Below, in pieces: positions 8,691-16,840 of a stretch of DNA of 64,000 bases. The notes beneath the pieces were generated by a model. That model was given only the letters and a program-made list of their open reading frames with translations. It searched no databases and was not told the DNA's origin. Source of the DNA: Pseudooceanicola nanhaiensis. GTDB lineage: Bacteria; Pseudomonadota; Alphaproteobacteria; Rhodobacterales; Rhodobacteraceae. The number at the start of each line of letters is the position of its first letter. Within the stretch, counting starts at the first letter, position 1. The position numbers and the translations under genes are program-made. The stretch is from the NCBI RefSeq assembly GCF_020171315.1, contig NZ_JAIUZP010000004.1:62001-126000 (forward strand), written 5' to 3'.

Positions 8691-9625
8691 TCTGCGAGGG
8701 CCTTCATCATGGCGACGTTGGCGTCATAGGTGGTCAGGATCTGCTCGCGCAGCTCTGCACCCTGGGTGACGATCGGCGCGGGCGGGTACTGCTTTTCGAT
8801 GAACTGGCGGGTTTCGCTGGCCGGATCGGCAAGGATCTCGGCCACGACACCGGCGATCTCGTCGCGGATCTCGTCGGGCATACCGGCGGGCGCGGTGATG
8901 ATGTACTGGTAGCCGAGGTTCAGATCGACGCCGAGGTCCTTCAGCGTGGGCTGTTCGGGCGCGAGCGCCACCGGGCCGTTCTCGGCGGAGGCGAGGATCA
9001 CCAGCTCACCGGCTTCGACCAGCGGCTTTTGCACGCCACCGCCCCAGCCGACATTCGCGTCCATGGAGACGAGCGCATTCAGCGCGCCGCGGCCACCTTT
9101 GGTGCGCAGGTGGTTGACCTGGATGCCAAGCGCGCGGGCGACGATCTCGGCGCCGGCTTCCACCTGGGTGCCCCAGTTGGCCCAGACGATCTGCTCACCG
9201 GCAGCGGCCGCCGCCGCCATGTCCTCGATCGAGGTCCAGCCGCTTTCGGCGCGCGCCAGCACGGCCATCTGCGAGCCTGCGGTGGTGGTGATGTAGGTGA
9301 AATCCTCGGGCGTGAGGTTGTCCGAGTTCATCGGCGCGAAGTCGTAGGTCGTGGTGATCGCGAAGCCGAGGGTCTGGCCATCGGGCTCTTCGCCCTTCAG
9401 CTGTGCCGACATCACGGTGCCGTCTTCACCGGCCTTGTTCTCGGGGATGACCTGCCAGCCGCGCTTGGCCTCGATCTCCTTGGCGAGCGTGCGGCCCTGC
9501 ACGTCGGTGCCGCCACCGGCCCCATAGCCGATCCACAGACGGATCGGGCCATCGGGGTTCCACTCCGCGAAGGCGGGGGCGGCCAGCATCATCAGCGATG
9601 CGGTCATCATGAGGGTGCGTTTCAT
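8687..9625 (-). CDS. tctC: Tripartite tricarboxylate transporter substrate-binding protein TctC (Bug family)
   Basis: A 312-residue periplasmic binding protein. The signal peptide (MKRTLMMTASLMMLAAPAFA, residues 1-20) is followed by the Bug-family start WNPDGPIRLWIGYGAGGGTD, where GAGGGTD matches the carboxylate-binding loop. The rest shows the two-domain Bug pattern (QVNHLRTKGGRGALNALVS near residues 175-195). It overlaps tctB by 4 bp, so binding protein and permeases are cotranslated. It follows the GntR regulator on the same strand after 54 bp that contain its ribosome-binding site (GGAGAACGAC). The ligand cannot be told from sequence. Confidence 0.92.
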   Translation of the reverse strand: MKRTLMMTASLMMLAAPAFAEWNPDGPIRLWIGYGAGGGTDVQGRTLAKEIEAKRGWQVIPENKAGEDGTVMSAQLKGEEPDGQTLGFAITTTYDFAPMNSDNLTPEDFTYITTTAGSQMAVLARAESGWTSIEDMAAAAAAGEQIVWANWGTQVEAGAEIVARALGIQVNHLRTKGGRGALNALVSMDANVGWGGGVQKPLVEAGELVILASAENGPVALAPEQPTLKDLGVDLNLGYQYIITAPAGMPDEIRDEIAGVVAEILADPASETRQFIEKQYPPAPIVTQGAELREQILTTYDANVAMMKALAE

Positions 9626-9679
9626 GTCGTTCTCCTGTTGGTCGTTCGATTGTTGGTGGTGTCGGGAGCAAGGGGCGGG

Positions 9680-10477
9680 TCAGAACCCGGCCTTGCTTTC
9701 GATGAGTTCCATGGGCCTGTGGCCACGGGGCAGTTCGAACCGCTGGACGAGTTGCAGCACGCCCTCGCGGTCCTCTTCGTAGGCATCCCAGACCATGCCC
9801 ACATGGGGCGCGGCCAGGTCGAGGCTGGCGCAGGCCTGCCGCGACAGCAGGTCGGCGCTGACCGAGTGGCGGACCGAGTGGGTGCGGACGCGGAAGTCCT
9901 CCCAGAGCAGCCGGTGGTAGGAAATGCCGTGCAGCGCCTCCAGCGACTGGCCCGGCAGGTGTCCGCCGTGCTCGGGGCGCAGGAAGAGCGAGGAAAAGGC
10001 CGGCGGCTCGCCGGTGACCCAGACGAGGCGGTCGATGCGGATCGCCTCTTCGCAGCCGAAGCCCGTCAGCAGCGGGCCGAACTCGGCCGTGGGCACGCGC
10101 TGCACACCCACCATGCGGGTATAGGGCATCATCATCTCGCCGGTGCGCGGATCGCGGAACCGGTAGACGTGGACCTCGGGCACCTGATGGCGCTGATCGG
10201 CGATGAAGCTGCCCGCCTTGCGGCGACGCACGATGAGCCCCTGCTCCACCAGCTGCGACAGCGCCTTCTGCACGGTGGAAAGCCCCAGCGGCAGCGCCGC
10301 GCAGATCTCCGTCTCGCCCGGCAGGTGGCCGCCGGGCGCATAGGCGCCGCTTTCGATGCAGTCGCCGAAGGCTTCGGCCAGGCGGGCATATTTCGTCGTG
10401 CCCTGGGCCGCGCTGTCCTGCGCTTCCCAGGCCTGCACCAGCGGCTCCAGCGAGAGTTTGGTCATCGGTTCGCTCAT
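9680..10477 (-). CDS. GntR family (HutC/UTRA) transcriptional regulator
   Basis: About 265 residues: an N-terminal GntR winged helix (YARLAEAFGDCIESGAYAPGGHLPGETEICAALPLGLSTVQKALSQLVEQGLIVRRRKAGSFI, about residues 28-90) and a C-terminal UTRA ligand-binding domain (residues about 105-255). It probably represses or activates the tct genes downstream and the divergent ggt-type gene in response to a small effector. The start is uncertain: ATGs at 10477 and 10465 are in frame and neither has a strong ribosome-binding site; a longer start at 10549 lies inside the AT-rich promoter and is rejected. A 12-bp palindrome at 10514-10525 is the likely operator. Confidence 0.85.
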   Translation of the reverse strand: MSEPMTKLSLEPLVQAWEAQDSAAQGTTKYARLAEAFGDCIESGAYAPGGHLPGETEICAALPLGLSTVQKALSQLVEQGLIVRRRKAGSFIADQRHQVPEVHVYRFRDPRTGEMMMPYTRMVGVQRVPTAEFGPLLTGFGCEEAIRIDRLVWVTGEPPAFSSLFLRPEHGGHLPGQSLEALHGISYHRLLWEDFRVRTHSVRHSVSADLLSRQACASLDLAAPHVGMVWDAYEEDREGVLQLVQRFELPRGHRPMELIESKAGF

Positions 10478-10508
10478 GAAAACTATGGTAGAGAGGATCG
10501 TTTTGATC

Positions 10509-10537
10509 TTGTCAACTACGTAGTTAATCAATATCCA
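10509..10537 (+). promoter_or_regulatory. Candidate promoter of the ggt-type gene
   Basis: TTGTCA at 10509-10514, a 17-nt spacer, then TATCCA at 10532-10537, in an AT-rich pocket. On the other strand TTGACA at 10515-10510 could serve the gntR-tct operon. Both would be covered by a protein bound to the palindrome at 10514-10525. Prediction by eye. Confidence 0.4.
10514..10525. promoter_or_regulatory. Palindromic operator candidate for the HutC-type regulator
   Basis: Perfect 12-bp palindrome AACTACGTAGTT in the roughly 95-bp region between gntR and the divergent ggt-type gene. It overlaps predicted -35 elements on both strands, the expected position for an autoregulating repressor. Confidence 0.6.
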
Positions 10538-10573
10538 CCATATATACACAGAAAGTTATACAGGGTCAGGTAC

Positions 10574-12262
10574 ATGAGCGAGACTTGGGCGGTTGCTTCC
10601 GGTCATCCCCGCGCCACACAGGCAGCGGAGCGAATCCTCAAGGCAGGCGGCAACGCGGTGGACGCGGGCGTCGCCGCCGGGCTGACGCTGGGGGTGGTGC
10701 AGCCCGATCTGGTATCGGTCGCGGGCGTGGCGCCCATCGTGATGTACCTCGCCGGTGAAGACCGGGTGACCAGCTATGACGGCGTGGGGCACTGGCCCGC
10801 CGCGGCGGATGTGGAGGTGATGCACGCCGCCCATGGCGATCACGTCCCCGAGGGCCTGCTGCGCACCGTGATCCCCGCCGCCCCGGCAAGCTGGATCAAG
10901 GCGCTGCGCAGCCACGGCACCCGCAGCTTCGCCGAGATCGCACAGGACGCGCTGGAGGCCGCCCGCGACGGGTTCGAGGTCTATCCGCTCTTTGCCGATT
11001 TCGTCGCCACGCGGGTCGAGAAATACCGCCGCTTCCCCTCCACCGCCGCGATCTTCCTGCCCGATGGCCAGCCGCCCAAGGTGGGTGAGATCTTCGTTCA
11101 GGCCGACCTCGGGCGCACGCTGCAATGCATGATCGACGCCGAGGCCGCGGCACTGGCCGCGGGCGGCGACCGCCTCGCCGGGCTCGATGCCGCGCGTGCC
11201 GCCTTCTACGAGGGCCCGATCGCCGAGAAGATCGTGGCCTTCCACGCCGGAAACGGCGGGCTGATGACGGCGCAGGACCTCGCCACCTACGAGGTCCGCG
11301 AGGAGCCGACCCACAAGGTCGCCTTCCGCGGGGCCGAGGTGCATTGCTGCGGCGCGTGGTGTCAGGGCATCTCCATGGCCGAGACGCTTTCGATGATCGA
11401 GGCGGCGGGGCCGGAGGCCACCGTGAAGGACGGCGCGCCGGACCTGCATTTCCTGCTGGAGGTGCTGAAACGGGTCTTCGCCGACCGCGAGGCCTATGTC
11501 ACCGATCCGCGCTTCATGAAAGTGGAGGAGAGCGCCCTGCTCGCCCCCGACTTCCTGCGCGACCGCCTCGCGACGATCACCGGCACCTCCGATCCCCTGC
11601 CCGCACCCGGTGACGCTGTGGCCCCTGCCCCCGTCACCGACAGTGGCGAGACGCCGGTCTTCCGCGCGGGCTGTGCCGACACCTCCCATGTCAGCGTGAT
11701 CGACGCGGCGGGCAACATCTTCTCCGCCACGCCCTCCGATCCCAGCTATGACACCGTGGTGATCCCCGGCACCGGGCTCTCTGTCTCCTCCCGCGGGTCG
11801 CAGAGCCGCGCGATCCCCGGCCACCTGAACGCGCTCGCCCCCGGCAAGCGGCCCCGGCTGACGCCGAACCCGATCCTCGCCCTGAAGGACGGCCAGCCCT
11901 GGATGGCCATGGGCACGCCCGGCGGCGACGTGCAGGTGCAGGCGATGACGCAGGTGCTGGTGCAGATGCTCGACCTCGGCCTGCCGCTGGAAGACGCGAT
12001 CCGCGCACCCCGCGTGGCGACCTATGCCTACCCCGGCAGCTTCGCGCCCCATGACGTGCACCCCAACAAGGTGCTCTACGAGGCCGACCTGCCCGAAGGC
12101 CAACTGGCCGACCTTGCCGCCCGGGGCCACGACCTCGAGGCATGGCCCGCACTGACGTGGAAGGCCGGTGGTCTTTGCGTCGCGCTGCGCGAGGCCGGCA
12201 GCACCATCGCCATCGCCGATCCCCGCCGCGCGGGTACGGCCGCCACAGGAGAGACCGCATGA
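10574..12262 (+). CDS. Gamma-glutamyltransferase-family Ntn hydrolase
   Basis: A 562-residue proenzyme of the gamma-glutamyltransferase family, normally cut autocatalytically so that a Thr becomes the N-terminal nucleophile. The processing site is visible as ADTSHVSVID with candidate catalytic Thr370, followed by PSDPSYDTVVIPGTG and the MGTPGGDVQVQA loop. The N-terminal ASGHPRATQAAERILKAGGNAVDA is the classic family start. No signal peptide is seen, so it should be cytoplasmic, as in oxamate-amidohydrolase (HpxW-like) and acylase members, and unlike periplasmic glutathione-degrading enzymes. It is divergent from gntR-tct and its stop overlaps the next gene (ATGA), suggesting it processes the acid imported by TctABC. 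Exact substrate unknown. Confidence 0.86.
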   Translation: MSETWAVASGHPRATQAAERILKAGGNAVDAGVAAGLTLGVVQPDLVSVAGVAPIVMYLAGEDRVTSYDGVGHWPAAADVEVMHAAHGDHVPEGLLRTVIPAAPASWIKALRSHGTRSFAEIAQDALEAARDGFEVYPLFADFVATRVEKYRRFPSTAAIFLPDGQPPKVGEIFVQADLGRTLQCMIDAEAAALAAGGDRLAGLDAARAAFYEGPIAEKIVAFHAGNGGLMTAQDLATYEVREEPTHKVAFRGAEVHCCGAWCQGISMAETLSMIEAAGPEATVKDGAPDLHFLLEVLKRVFADREAYVTDPRFMKVEESALLAPDFLRDRLATITGTSDPLPAPGDAVAPAPVTDSGETPVFRAGCADTSHVSVIDAAGNIFSATPSDPSYDTVVIPGTGLSVSSRGSQSRAIPGHLNALAPGKRPRLTPNPILALKDGQPWMAMGTPGGDVQVQAMTQVLVQMLDLGLPLEDAIRAPRVATYAYPGSFAPHDVHPNKVLYEADLPEGQLADLAARGHDLEAWPALTWKAGGLCVALREAGSTIAIADPRRAGTAATGETA

Positions 12263-12723
12263 CCGCCTTCGCCGAGACCCTCGCCCGCATCATGGACCCC
12301 GCCGTCGCGCAGGACGAGGCGCTTGCGCTCTGCAATGGGGCGATCCCCAACGGGCTCTTCACCGCGATGCGGTTCCACGCAGACGCGATGGAGGTGGAGC
12401 GGCTTTTCTCCTCCATGCCCGATGTCTACCCGGTCTCGGGCCGCAAGCCCAAGCGCGACACCGAGTGGGGCACCAAGGTGCTGGTGCAGCGCCGGCCCAA
12501 CCTCGGCTCCGGCCCCGATGACATCGCCTGGGCCTTCTCGGATCACGAGACGATCCTCGGGCTCGGCCTGACGGAGGTGCTGAACGTGCCGGTGATCCGC
12601 GCCGACCAGGTGATCGGGACGATCAACTTCCTGCGCGGCGGGGCGCCCTTCACGGAAGACGAGGCCGCCACGGGGCAGATCCTTGCGGCCGCCCTTGCGC
12701 TGCGCGGGACCTACGGCGCCTGA
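12259..12723 (+). CDS. Small GAF-domain-like protein
   Basis: A 154-residue cytoplasmic protein that looks like a single GAF domain (ALCNGAIPNGLFTAMRFH ... GTKVLVQRRPNLGSGPDD ... VLNVPVIRADQVIGTINFLRG). It starts inside the stop codon of the gamma-glutamyltransferase-type gene (4-bp overlap), so the two are coupled. There is no output domain and only one cysteine, which argues against a free methionine-(R)-sulfoxide reductase. It may bind the pathway's substrate or regulate the enzyme; the function is not known. Two GC-rich hairpins and a strong terminator follow it. Confidence 0.72.
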   Translation: MTAFAETLARIMDPAVAQDEALALCNGAIPNGLFTAMRFHADAMEVERLFSSMPDVYPVSGRKPKRDTEWGTKVLVQRRPNLGSGPDDIAWAFSDHETILGLGLTEVLNVPVIRADQVIGTINFLRGGAPFTEDEAATGQILAAALALRGTYGA

Positions 12724-12737
12724 AACTGGCCGCGAGA

Positions 12738-12795
12738 GGGGGGCTGTCTGCCCCCCGGCCCTGCGGGCCTCCCCCCGAGGATATTTGGGAACAGT
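12738..12795. repeat. Rhodobacteraceae-type intergenic hairpin element
   Basis: Two adjacent hairpins, GGGGGGC-TGTCT-GCCCCCC (12738-12756) and GGCCC-TGC-GGGCC (12757-12769), followed by CCCCCCGAGGATATTT. From memory, this kind of gene-end element is very common in Rhodobacteraceae; the match is by recollection and not by search. It lies 15 bp past the GAF-gene stop. Confidence 0.5.
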
Positions 12796-12805
12796 GGATG
12801 TGAAA

Positions 12806-12840
12806 GACCCCGGAGAGGCGATCTCCGGGGTCTTCATCTT
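12806..12840. terminator. Bidirectional terminator between the GAF gene and dgt
   Basis: Perfect 11-bp stem GACCCCGGAGA (12806-12816) with its complement at 12822-12832 and loop GGCGA, flanked by AAA on the left and TTCATCTTT on the right. It separates two convergent genes and can serve both. Confidence 0.85.
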
Positions 12841-12870
12841 TCTGCAAATACTCAGTCCGACCTTTGCGGA

Positions 12871-14064
12871 TCAGCCCTGGCGCACGCGGCCCGGGCCCGA
12901 GCCGCGCAGCACGTCCAGCCCCGGCCCGTCGAGCAGCCGTGCGTGTTCCTGGATCGCGAAGCGGTCGGTCATGCCGGCGATGTAGTCGCTGACGATCCGG
13001 GCGAGCGCGGTCTGGTCGCCCGCGATTTCCTCCACGTCCTTGCGCCACTGCTTGGGCAGAAGCTCCGGCTGGGCCATGAAGAGCGGGAAGAGGTCGCGCA
13101 CCATCTGGGTGACGATGCGCCGGGTCTCGACCACGTCGGGGGCGCGGTACATGCGGTGGAAGAGGAACTCCCGCACCACCTTCAGGTCCTTCCAGACGCC
13201 GGGCGAGAACTGCACCATCATCCGGCCCGCCTCGCGGATGTCCTCGACCCGCTGGGGCTTCAGCTCCTTCAGGTTGGCCTGCGAAACCGAGATCACGTCT
13301 TCCACCAGCACGCCGAAGAAGCGGCGCAGCGCCTCGTGGCGGCGGCGGTAGTAGTTGAGGCCGGGGTATTTCCGGTCGACCTCGGCAAAGCAGGTGTCGA
13401 GGATCGGCATCTCGGCCAGTTCGTCGGTCGAGAAGAGCTCGGCCCGCAGGCCGTCGTGCAGGTCGTGGTTGTTGTAGGCGACGTCGTCGGAGAGCGCGGC
13501 CACCTGCGCCTCGGCACTGGCGTGGGTGTGCAGCTCCAGATCGTGGCGGGCGTTGTATTCGGCCAGCGCCCAGGGGATCTCGCCCTCCACCGGGCCATTA
13601 TGCTTGGCGATGCCTTCGAGGGTTTCCCAGGTCAGGTTCAGCCCGTCCCACTCGGCATAGTGGCGCTCCAGCTTGGTCACGATGCGGATCGCCTGCGCGT
13701 TGTGGTCAAAGCCCCCGTAGGGCGCCATCAGTTCCTCCAGCGCGTCCTCGCCGGTGTGGCCGAAGGGCGGATGGCCGAGGTCATGGGCCAGCGCCACCGC
13801 CTCGGTCAGCTCCTGGTTCAGGCCCAACGTGCCGGCAATGGTCCGCGCCACCTGCCCCACCTCGATGGAATGGGTCAGCCGGGTGCGGTAGTAATCGCCC
13901 TCGTGCTCCACGAAGACCTGCGTCTTGTGCTTGAGCCGGCGGAAGGCCGAGGCATGAATGATCCGGTCCCGGTCGCGCTGGAAGGGCGAGCGGAAATGGC
14001 TCTCTTCCTCCGGGAAGAGCCGCCCTCGGGTCAGGGCCGGGTCGGAGGCATAGGAGGCACGCAT
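12871..14064 (-). CDS. dgt: Deoxyguanosinetriphosphate triphosphohydrolase-like protein
   Basis: A 397-residue HD-domain dNTP triphosphohydrolase of the Dgt type 2 group, which cuts dNTPs to nucleoside and triphosphate and helps control nucleotide pools. The metal-binding HD signature is clear: RLTHSIEVGQVARTIA followed by ALAHDLGHPPFGHTGEDAL (about residues 60-115), and a later DDVAYNNHDLHDGL. Length fits the family. The ATG at 14064 is taken because it gives the usual MRASYASDPA start and is divergent from erpA, 174 bp away. This dgt/erpA pair is part of the conserved block that continues with argS at 5088. Confidence 0.93.
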   Translation of the reverse strand: MRASYASDPALTRGRLFPEEESHFRSPFQRDRDRIIHASAFRRLKHKTQVFVEHEGDYYRTRLTHSIEVGQVARTIAGTLGLNQELTEAVALAHDLGHPPFGHTGEDALEELMAPYGGFDHNAQAIRIVTKLERHYAEWDGLNLTWETLEGIAKHNGPVEGEIPWALAEYNARHDLELHTHASAEAQVAALSDDVAYNNHDLHDGLRAELFSTDELAEMPILDTCFAEVDRKYPGLNYYRRRHEALRRFFGVLVEDVISVSQANLKELKPQRVEDIREAGRMMVQFSPGVWKDLKVVREFLFHRMYRAPDVVETRRIVTQMVRDLFPLFMAQPELLPKQWRKDVEEIAGDQTALARIVSDYIAGMTDRFAIQEHARLLDGPGLDVLRGSGPGRVRQG

Positions 14065-14097
14065 GTCAAAGTCCCACGTTCAGTCTGTCCGGCGTTC

Positions 14098-14125
14098 TTG
14101 TCGCCCTTGAGTGCACCCCTTATAT
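14098..14125 (+). promoter_or_regulatory. Candidate promoter of erpA
   Basis: TTGTCG (14098-14103) and TTATAT (14120-14125) with a 16-nt spacer, about 115 bp upstream of the erpA start, in the divergent dgt/erpA gap. TTATAT stands out in otherwise GC-rich sequence. Prediction by eye only. Confidence 0.4.
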
Positions 14126-14238
14126 TGCGGGGACGTAACATGCAAAAAGAGTTGGCGAAAAGAGCCGGCCAGGTGTCCTGCGCGCCCTGCCGTCCCCCCG
14201 CCGCCCTTCCCGCGCCCGCCCTGCCAGGAGACCAGACC

Positions 14239-14562
14239 ATGAACCTGCCGCCGCACGTGACCGACCGCGCCTTCGACCGCCTCGCCGAGATCGGCGCGGA
14301 CACCCAGGGCCAGGCCCTGCGCGTCGCCGTCGAAGGCGGCGGCTGCTCGGGCTTCCAGTACGAGATCACGCTGGACGCCCCCGCCGAGGATGACCTCGTG
14401 CTGGAGGGCAAGGGCCAGAAGGTCGTGGTGGACAGCGTCTCGCTGCCCTTCCTTGCTGGCGCCACGATCGACTTCTCCGATGAGCTGATCGGCGCGCGCT
14501 TCGTGATCGAGAACCCGAACGCCTCCTCCAGCTGCGGCTGCGGGACCTCCTTCGCGATGTAA
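14239..14562 (+). CDS. erpA: A-type iron-sulfur carrier (HesB/IscA/ErpA family)
   Basis: A 107-residue Fe-S cluster carrier that accepts clusters and delivers them to apoproteins. The three conserved cysteines are present: GGGCSGFQY (residue 35 region) and SSCGCGTSF at the C terminus. CCAGGAG lies just upstream of the ATG at 14239 and fixes the start; a long in-frame extension upstream is antisense to dgt and is rejected. It is followed by a UUCG-loop terminator, so it is a single-gene transcript. ErpA versus IscA cannot be separated on motif alone; the symbol reflects the usual name for this dgt-linked copy. Confidence 0.88.
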   Translation: MNLPPHVTDRAFDRLAEIGADTQGQALRVAVEGGGCSGFQYEITLDAPAEDDLVLEGKGQKVVVDSVSLPFLAGATIDFSDELIGARFVIENPNASSSCGCGTSFAM

Positions 14563-14587
14563 GCCACGCCACCAAAGGTGGATGACG

Positions 14588-14616
14588 CGGGCGCCTTCGG
14601 GCGCCCGTATTCGTTT
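14588..14616 (+). terminator. Terminator of erpA
   Basis: Perfect 8-bp stem CGGGCGCC / GGCGCCCG (14588-14607) closed by a UUCG tetraloop and followed by TATTCGTTT, 25 bp past the erpA stop. Confidence 0.8.
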
Positions 14617-14718
14617 GCCCATTACCCGGCTCCGTCACCACGGCGGGCGAACTTCATCAAACCGTCACAGGGTCGTCACCGACCTGTTGCCTGCGCCGGG
14701 CACATCTGCGGCACAGAT

Positions 14719-14732
14719 TGCACAGCTGTGCA
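14719..14732. promoter_or_regulatory. Palindromic operator candidate upstream of the ABC operon
   Basis: Perfect 14-bp palindrome TGCACAGCTGTGCA, 22 bp upstream of the GTG start of the ABC ATPase gene. LacI-family repressors bind palindromes of this size, and the last gene of this operon encodes a LacI-family protein, so autoregulation is the simple reading. Confidence 0.6.
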
Positions 14733-14754
14733 GTGACAGCAGACAGGACCCGAC

Positions 14755-15825
14755 GTGAGCGACATCCGCATCGACGCCATCTCGAAATCCTTCGGCCCGA
14801 CGCAGGTGCTGAAGGACGTTTCCCTTGCCATCGAGGCGGGCGAATTCGTCGCCGTTCTGGGGCCCTCGGGCTGTGGCAAGACCACGCTGCTGCGCTGCCT
14901 CGCGGGGTTCGAACAGCTTGACGGTGGCCATATCGCCATCGGCGGCGAGACCGTTTCGGCCCCCCGCGCCCATGTCCCGCCCGAGCGGCGCGGCATCGGC
15001 GTGGTGTTCCAGAATTATGCCCTCTGGCCGCATATGAGCGTCGCTCAGAACGTGGCCTACGGGCTCAAGATCGCCGGCATCCCCCGGGCCGAGCGCATGA
15101 AACGGGTGTCCCGTGTATTGGACCTCGTCGCGCTCGGCCCGCTGGCGAACCGACGCCCCGCCGACCTTTCCGGCGGGCAGCGGCAGAGGGTGGCGCTGGC
15201 GCGCTGCCTTGCCATGGAAAGCCGCGTCGTCCTGTTGGACGAGCCGCTGGCCAACCTCGACGTGCACCTGCGCGGCGCGCTGGAGGAGGAGTTTGCCGCC
15301 TTCCACGCCCGCTCGGGCGCGACCATGTTCTACATCACCCACGATCAGGCCGAGGCGCTTGCCCTCGCCGACCGGGTGGCGGTGATGAACGCAGGCCGCA
15401 TCCTGCAGTTCGACCGGCCCGAGGCGCTCTTCAGCCAGCCCGCCTCGGAGACCGTCGCGGGCTTCATCGGCGAGGGCCGCGTGCTGGAGGCGGAGGATAT
15501 CCGCCCACTTGGCAATGGCCGCGCCGCCGCCTCGCTCATGGGCCAGACGGTCGAGCTGCGCTGCGCGCCGGGCGAACGCGCCCGGGGGCGGGCCAAGATC
15601 TCCTTCCACCCCGGTGACCTGCAACTGACCGAGACGCAGGGCATCGCCGCCAATGTCACCCGCGCGACCTATCGCGGCGCCTACCTGCGCGCCGAGGTCA
15701 TGGCGGGCCCCGGGGGCCACGTGCCCCTCTCCGTGAACATCGCCGCCCCCGCCTCGCTCACGCGCGGCCAGCGGATCACCCTCGCCCTGCGCGACGGCTG
15801 GGTCATTCCCGACGCAGCCGCCTGA
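14755..15825 (+). CDS. ABC transporter ATP-binding protein (FbpC/PotA type)
   Basis: A 356-residue ABC ATPase powering import with the next two genes. Walker A GPSGCGKTT (36-44), signature LSGGQRQRVALARCLA (about 138-153), Walker B VVLLDEPLANLD and the H-loop THDQAEA are intact; a C-terminal TOBE-like region follows (residues about 240-355). The GTG start at 14755 has ACAGGA upstream. It is the first gene of a six-gene operon ending in a LacI-type regulator. Close relatives carry ferric iron, sugar phosphates, phosphonates or polyamines, so the ATPase alone does not give the substrate. Confidence 0.9.
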   Translation: MSDIRIDAISKSFGPTQVLKDVSLAIEAGEFVAVLGPSGCGKTTLLRCLAGFEQLDGGHIAIGGETVSAPRAHVPPERRGIGVVFQNYALWPHMSVAQNVAYGLKIAGIPRAERMKRVSRVLDLVALGPLANRRPADLSGGQRQRVALARCLAMESRVVLLDEPLANLDVHLRGALEEEFAAFHARSGATMFYITHDQAEALALADRVAVMNAGRILQFDRPEALFSQPASETVAGFIGEGRVLEAEDIRPLGNGRAAASLMGQTVELRCAPGERARGRAKISFHPGDLQLTETQGIAANVTRATYRGAYLRAEVMAGPGGHVPLSVNIAAPASLTRGQRITLALRDGWVIPDAAA

Positions 15826-15867
15826 CGACCCTTCTCCCCTCCTCCGACCCGAACCAAGGACAGAGAC

Positions 15868-16836
15868 ATGAAACTCGCCTCCCTCACCCTTGCGGCCACG
15901 CTGCTCTCCTCGGCGGCCTATGCCGAAACCACCCTGACGCTCTACACCAGCCAGGCGCCCGAACAGGCGCAGGAAACCGTGGACGCCTTCGAGGCCGCCC
16001 ACCCCGACATCAAGGTCGAATGGACCCGCAACGGCACCTCGGCCCTGATGAACGTCATGCGCGCCGAGATCGAAGCCGGCCAGGTGCAGGCCGACGTGCT
16101 GCTGGTCGCTGACGTGATCAACCTCGGCGAGCTGAAGGCCGGTGGCCACCTGATGGCCTATGAGGACGCGCCCGTCGCGGACTACGACGCCGCCACCTAT
16201 GACCCGGACATGACCTTCTTCGGCACCAAGGCGATCACCACCGGCATCGCCTACAACCCCCAGATCGCAGAGCCGGTCGAGAGCTGGATGGACCTGCTCA
16301 AGGAAGAGAACCGCGGCCAGATCGCCGTGCCCTCGCCGCTCTACTCGGGCGCCGCGCTGAACCACCTGCACGCGCTGATCAACGCAGAGGGCATCGGCTG
16401 GGACTTCTATGAAGGCCTCGCCGACCTGGACATCGTCCCCGAGGGCGGCAACGGCCCGGCCACCAAGGCCGTCGCCTCGGGCATGGCGAAATACGCGATC
16501 CTCGTGGATGCCAACGCCCTGCGCGCCAAGGCCGACGGCTCGCCCATCGACTACATCGCGCCCAAGGACGGTGTCTCCTTCATCACCGAACCGGCCGCGA
16601 TCATGTCCACCACCCAGCACCCCGAGGAAGCCAAGCTCTTCATCGACTTCCTGCTGAGCCGCGAAGGCCAGGAACTGGTGTCCAAGCAGGGCAACCTGCC
16701 GATCCTCCCCGGCGTCGCCGGCCCCGAGGGATTCCCGGCGCTGGAAGACATGAAACTGCTGGGCTACGACGCCGACGAAGCGGTGAAGACCAACGAAGAG
16801 GTCCGCGCCAAGTTCGCCGAGATCTTCGGGTTCTGA
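15868..16836 (+). CDS. ABC transporter periplasmic substrate-binding protein (FbpA/AfuA-like fold)
   Basis: A 322-residue exported binding protein with a signal peptide (MKLASLTLAATLLSSAAYA, 1-19) followed by the family-typical TTLTLYTSQAPEQAQETVDAF. It resembles the ferric-binding cluster in overall pattern but has no adjacent Tyr-Tyr pair anywhere, which the iron-binding FbpA proteins use to hold Fe(III); this points to another ligand such as a sugar phosphate (AfuA-like), phosphonate or other anion. That is inference. It lies 42 bp after the ATPase gene and 4 bp before the permease gene, with CAAGGACAGAGAC as its ribosome-binding region. Confidence 0.87.
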   Translation: MKLASLTLAATLLSSAAYAETTLTLYTSQAPEQAQETVDAFEAAHPDIKVEWTRNGTSALMNVMRAEIEAGQVQADVLLVADVINLGELKAGGHLMAYEDAPVADYDAATYDPDMTFFGTKAITTGIAYNPQIAEPVESWMDLLKEENRGQIAVPSPLYSGAALNHLHALINAEGIGWDFYEGLADLDIVPEGGNGPATKAVASGMAKYAILVDANALRAKADGSPIDYIAPKDGVSFITEPAAIMSTTQHPEEAKLFIDFLLSREGQELVSKQGNLPILPGVAGPEGFPALEDMKLLGYDADEAVKTNEEVRAKFAEIFGF

Positions 16837-16840
16837 GCCT

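Noticed and set aside
9029-10573. Upstream extension of the GGT-type protein
   Set aside because: It is antisense to tctC and gntR and lacks family similarity; the family start is at 10574.
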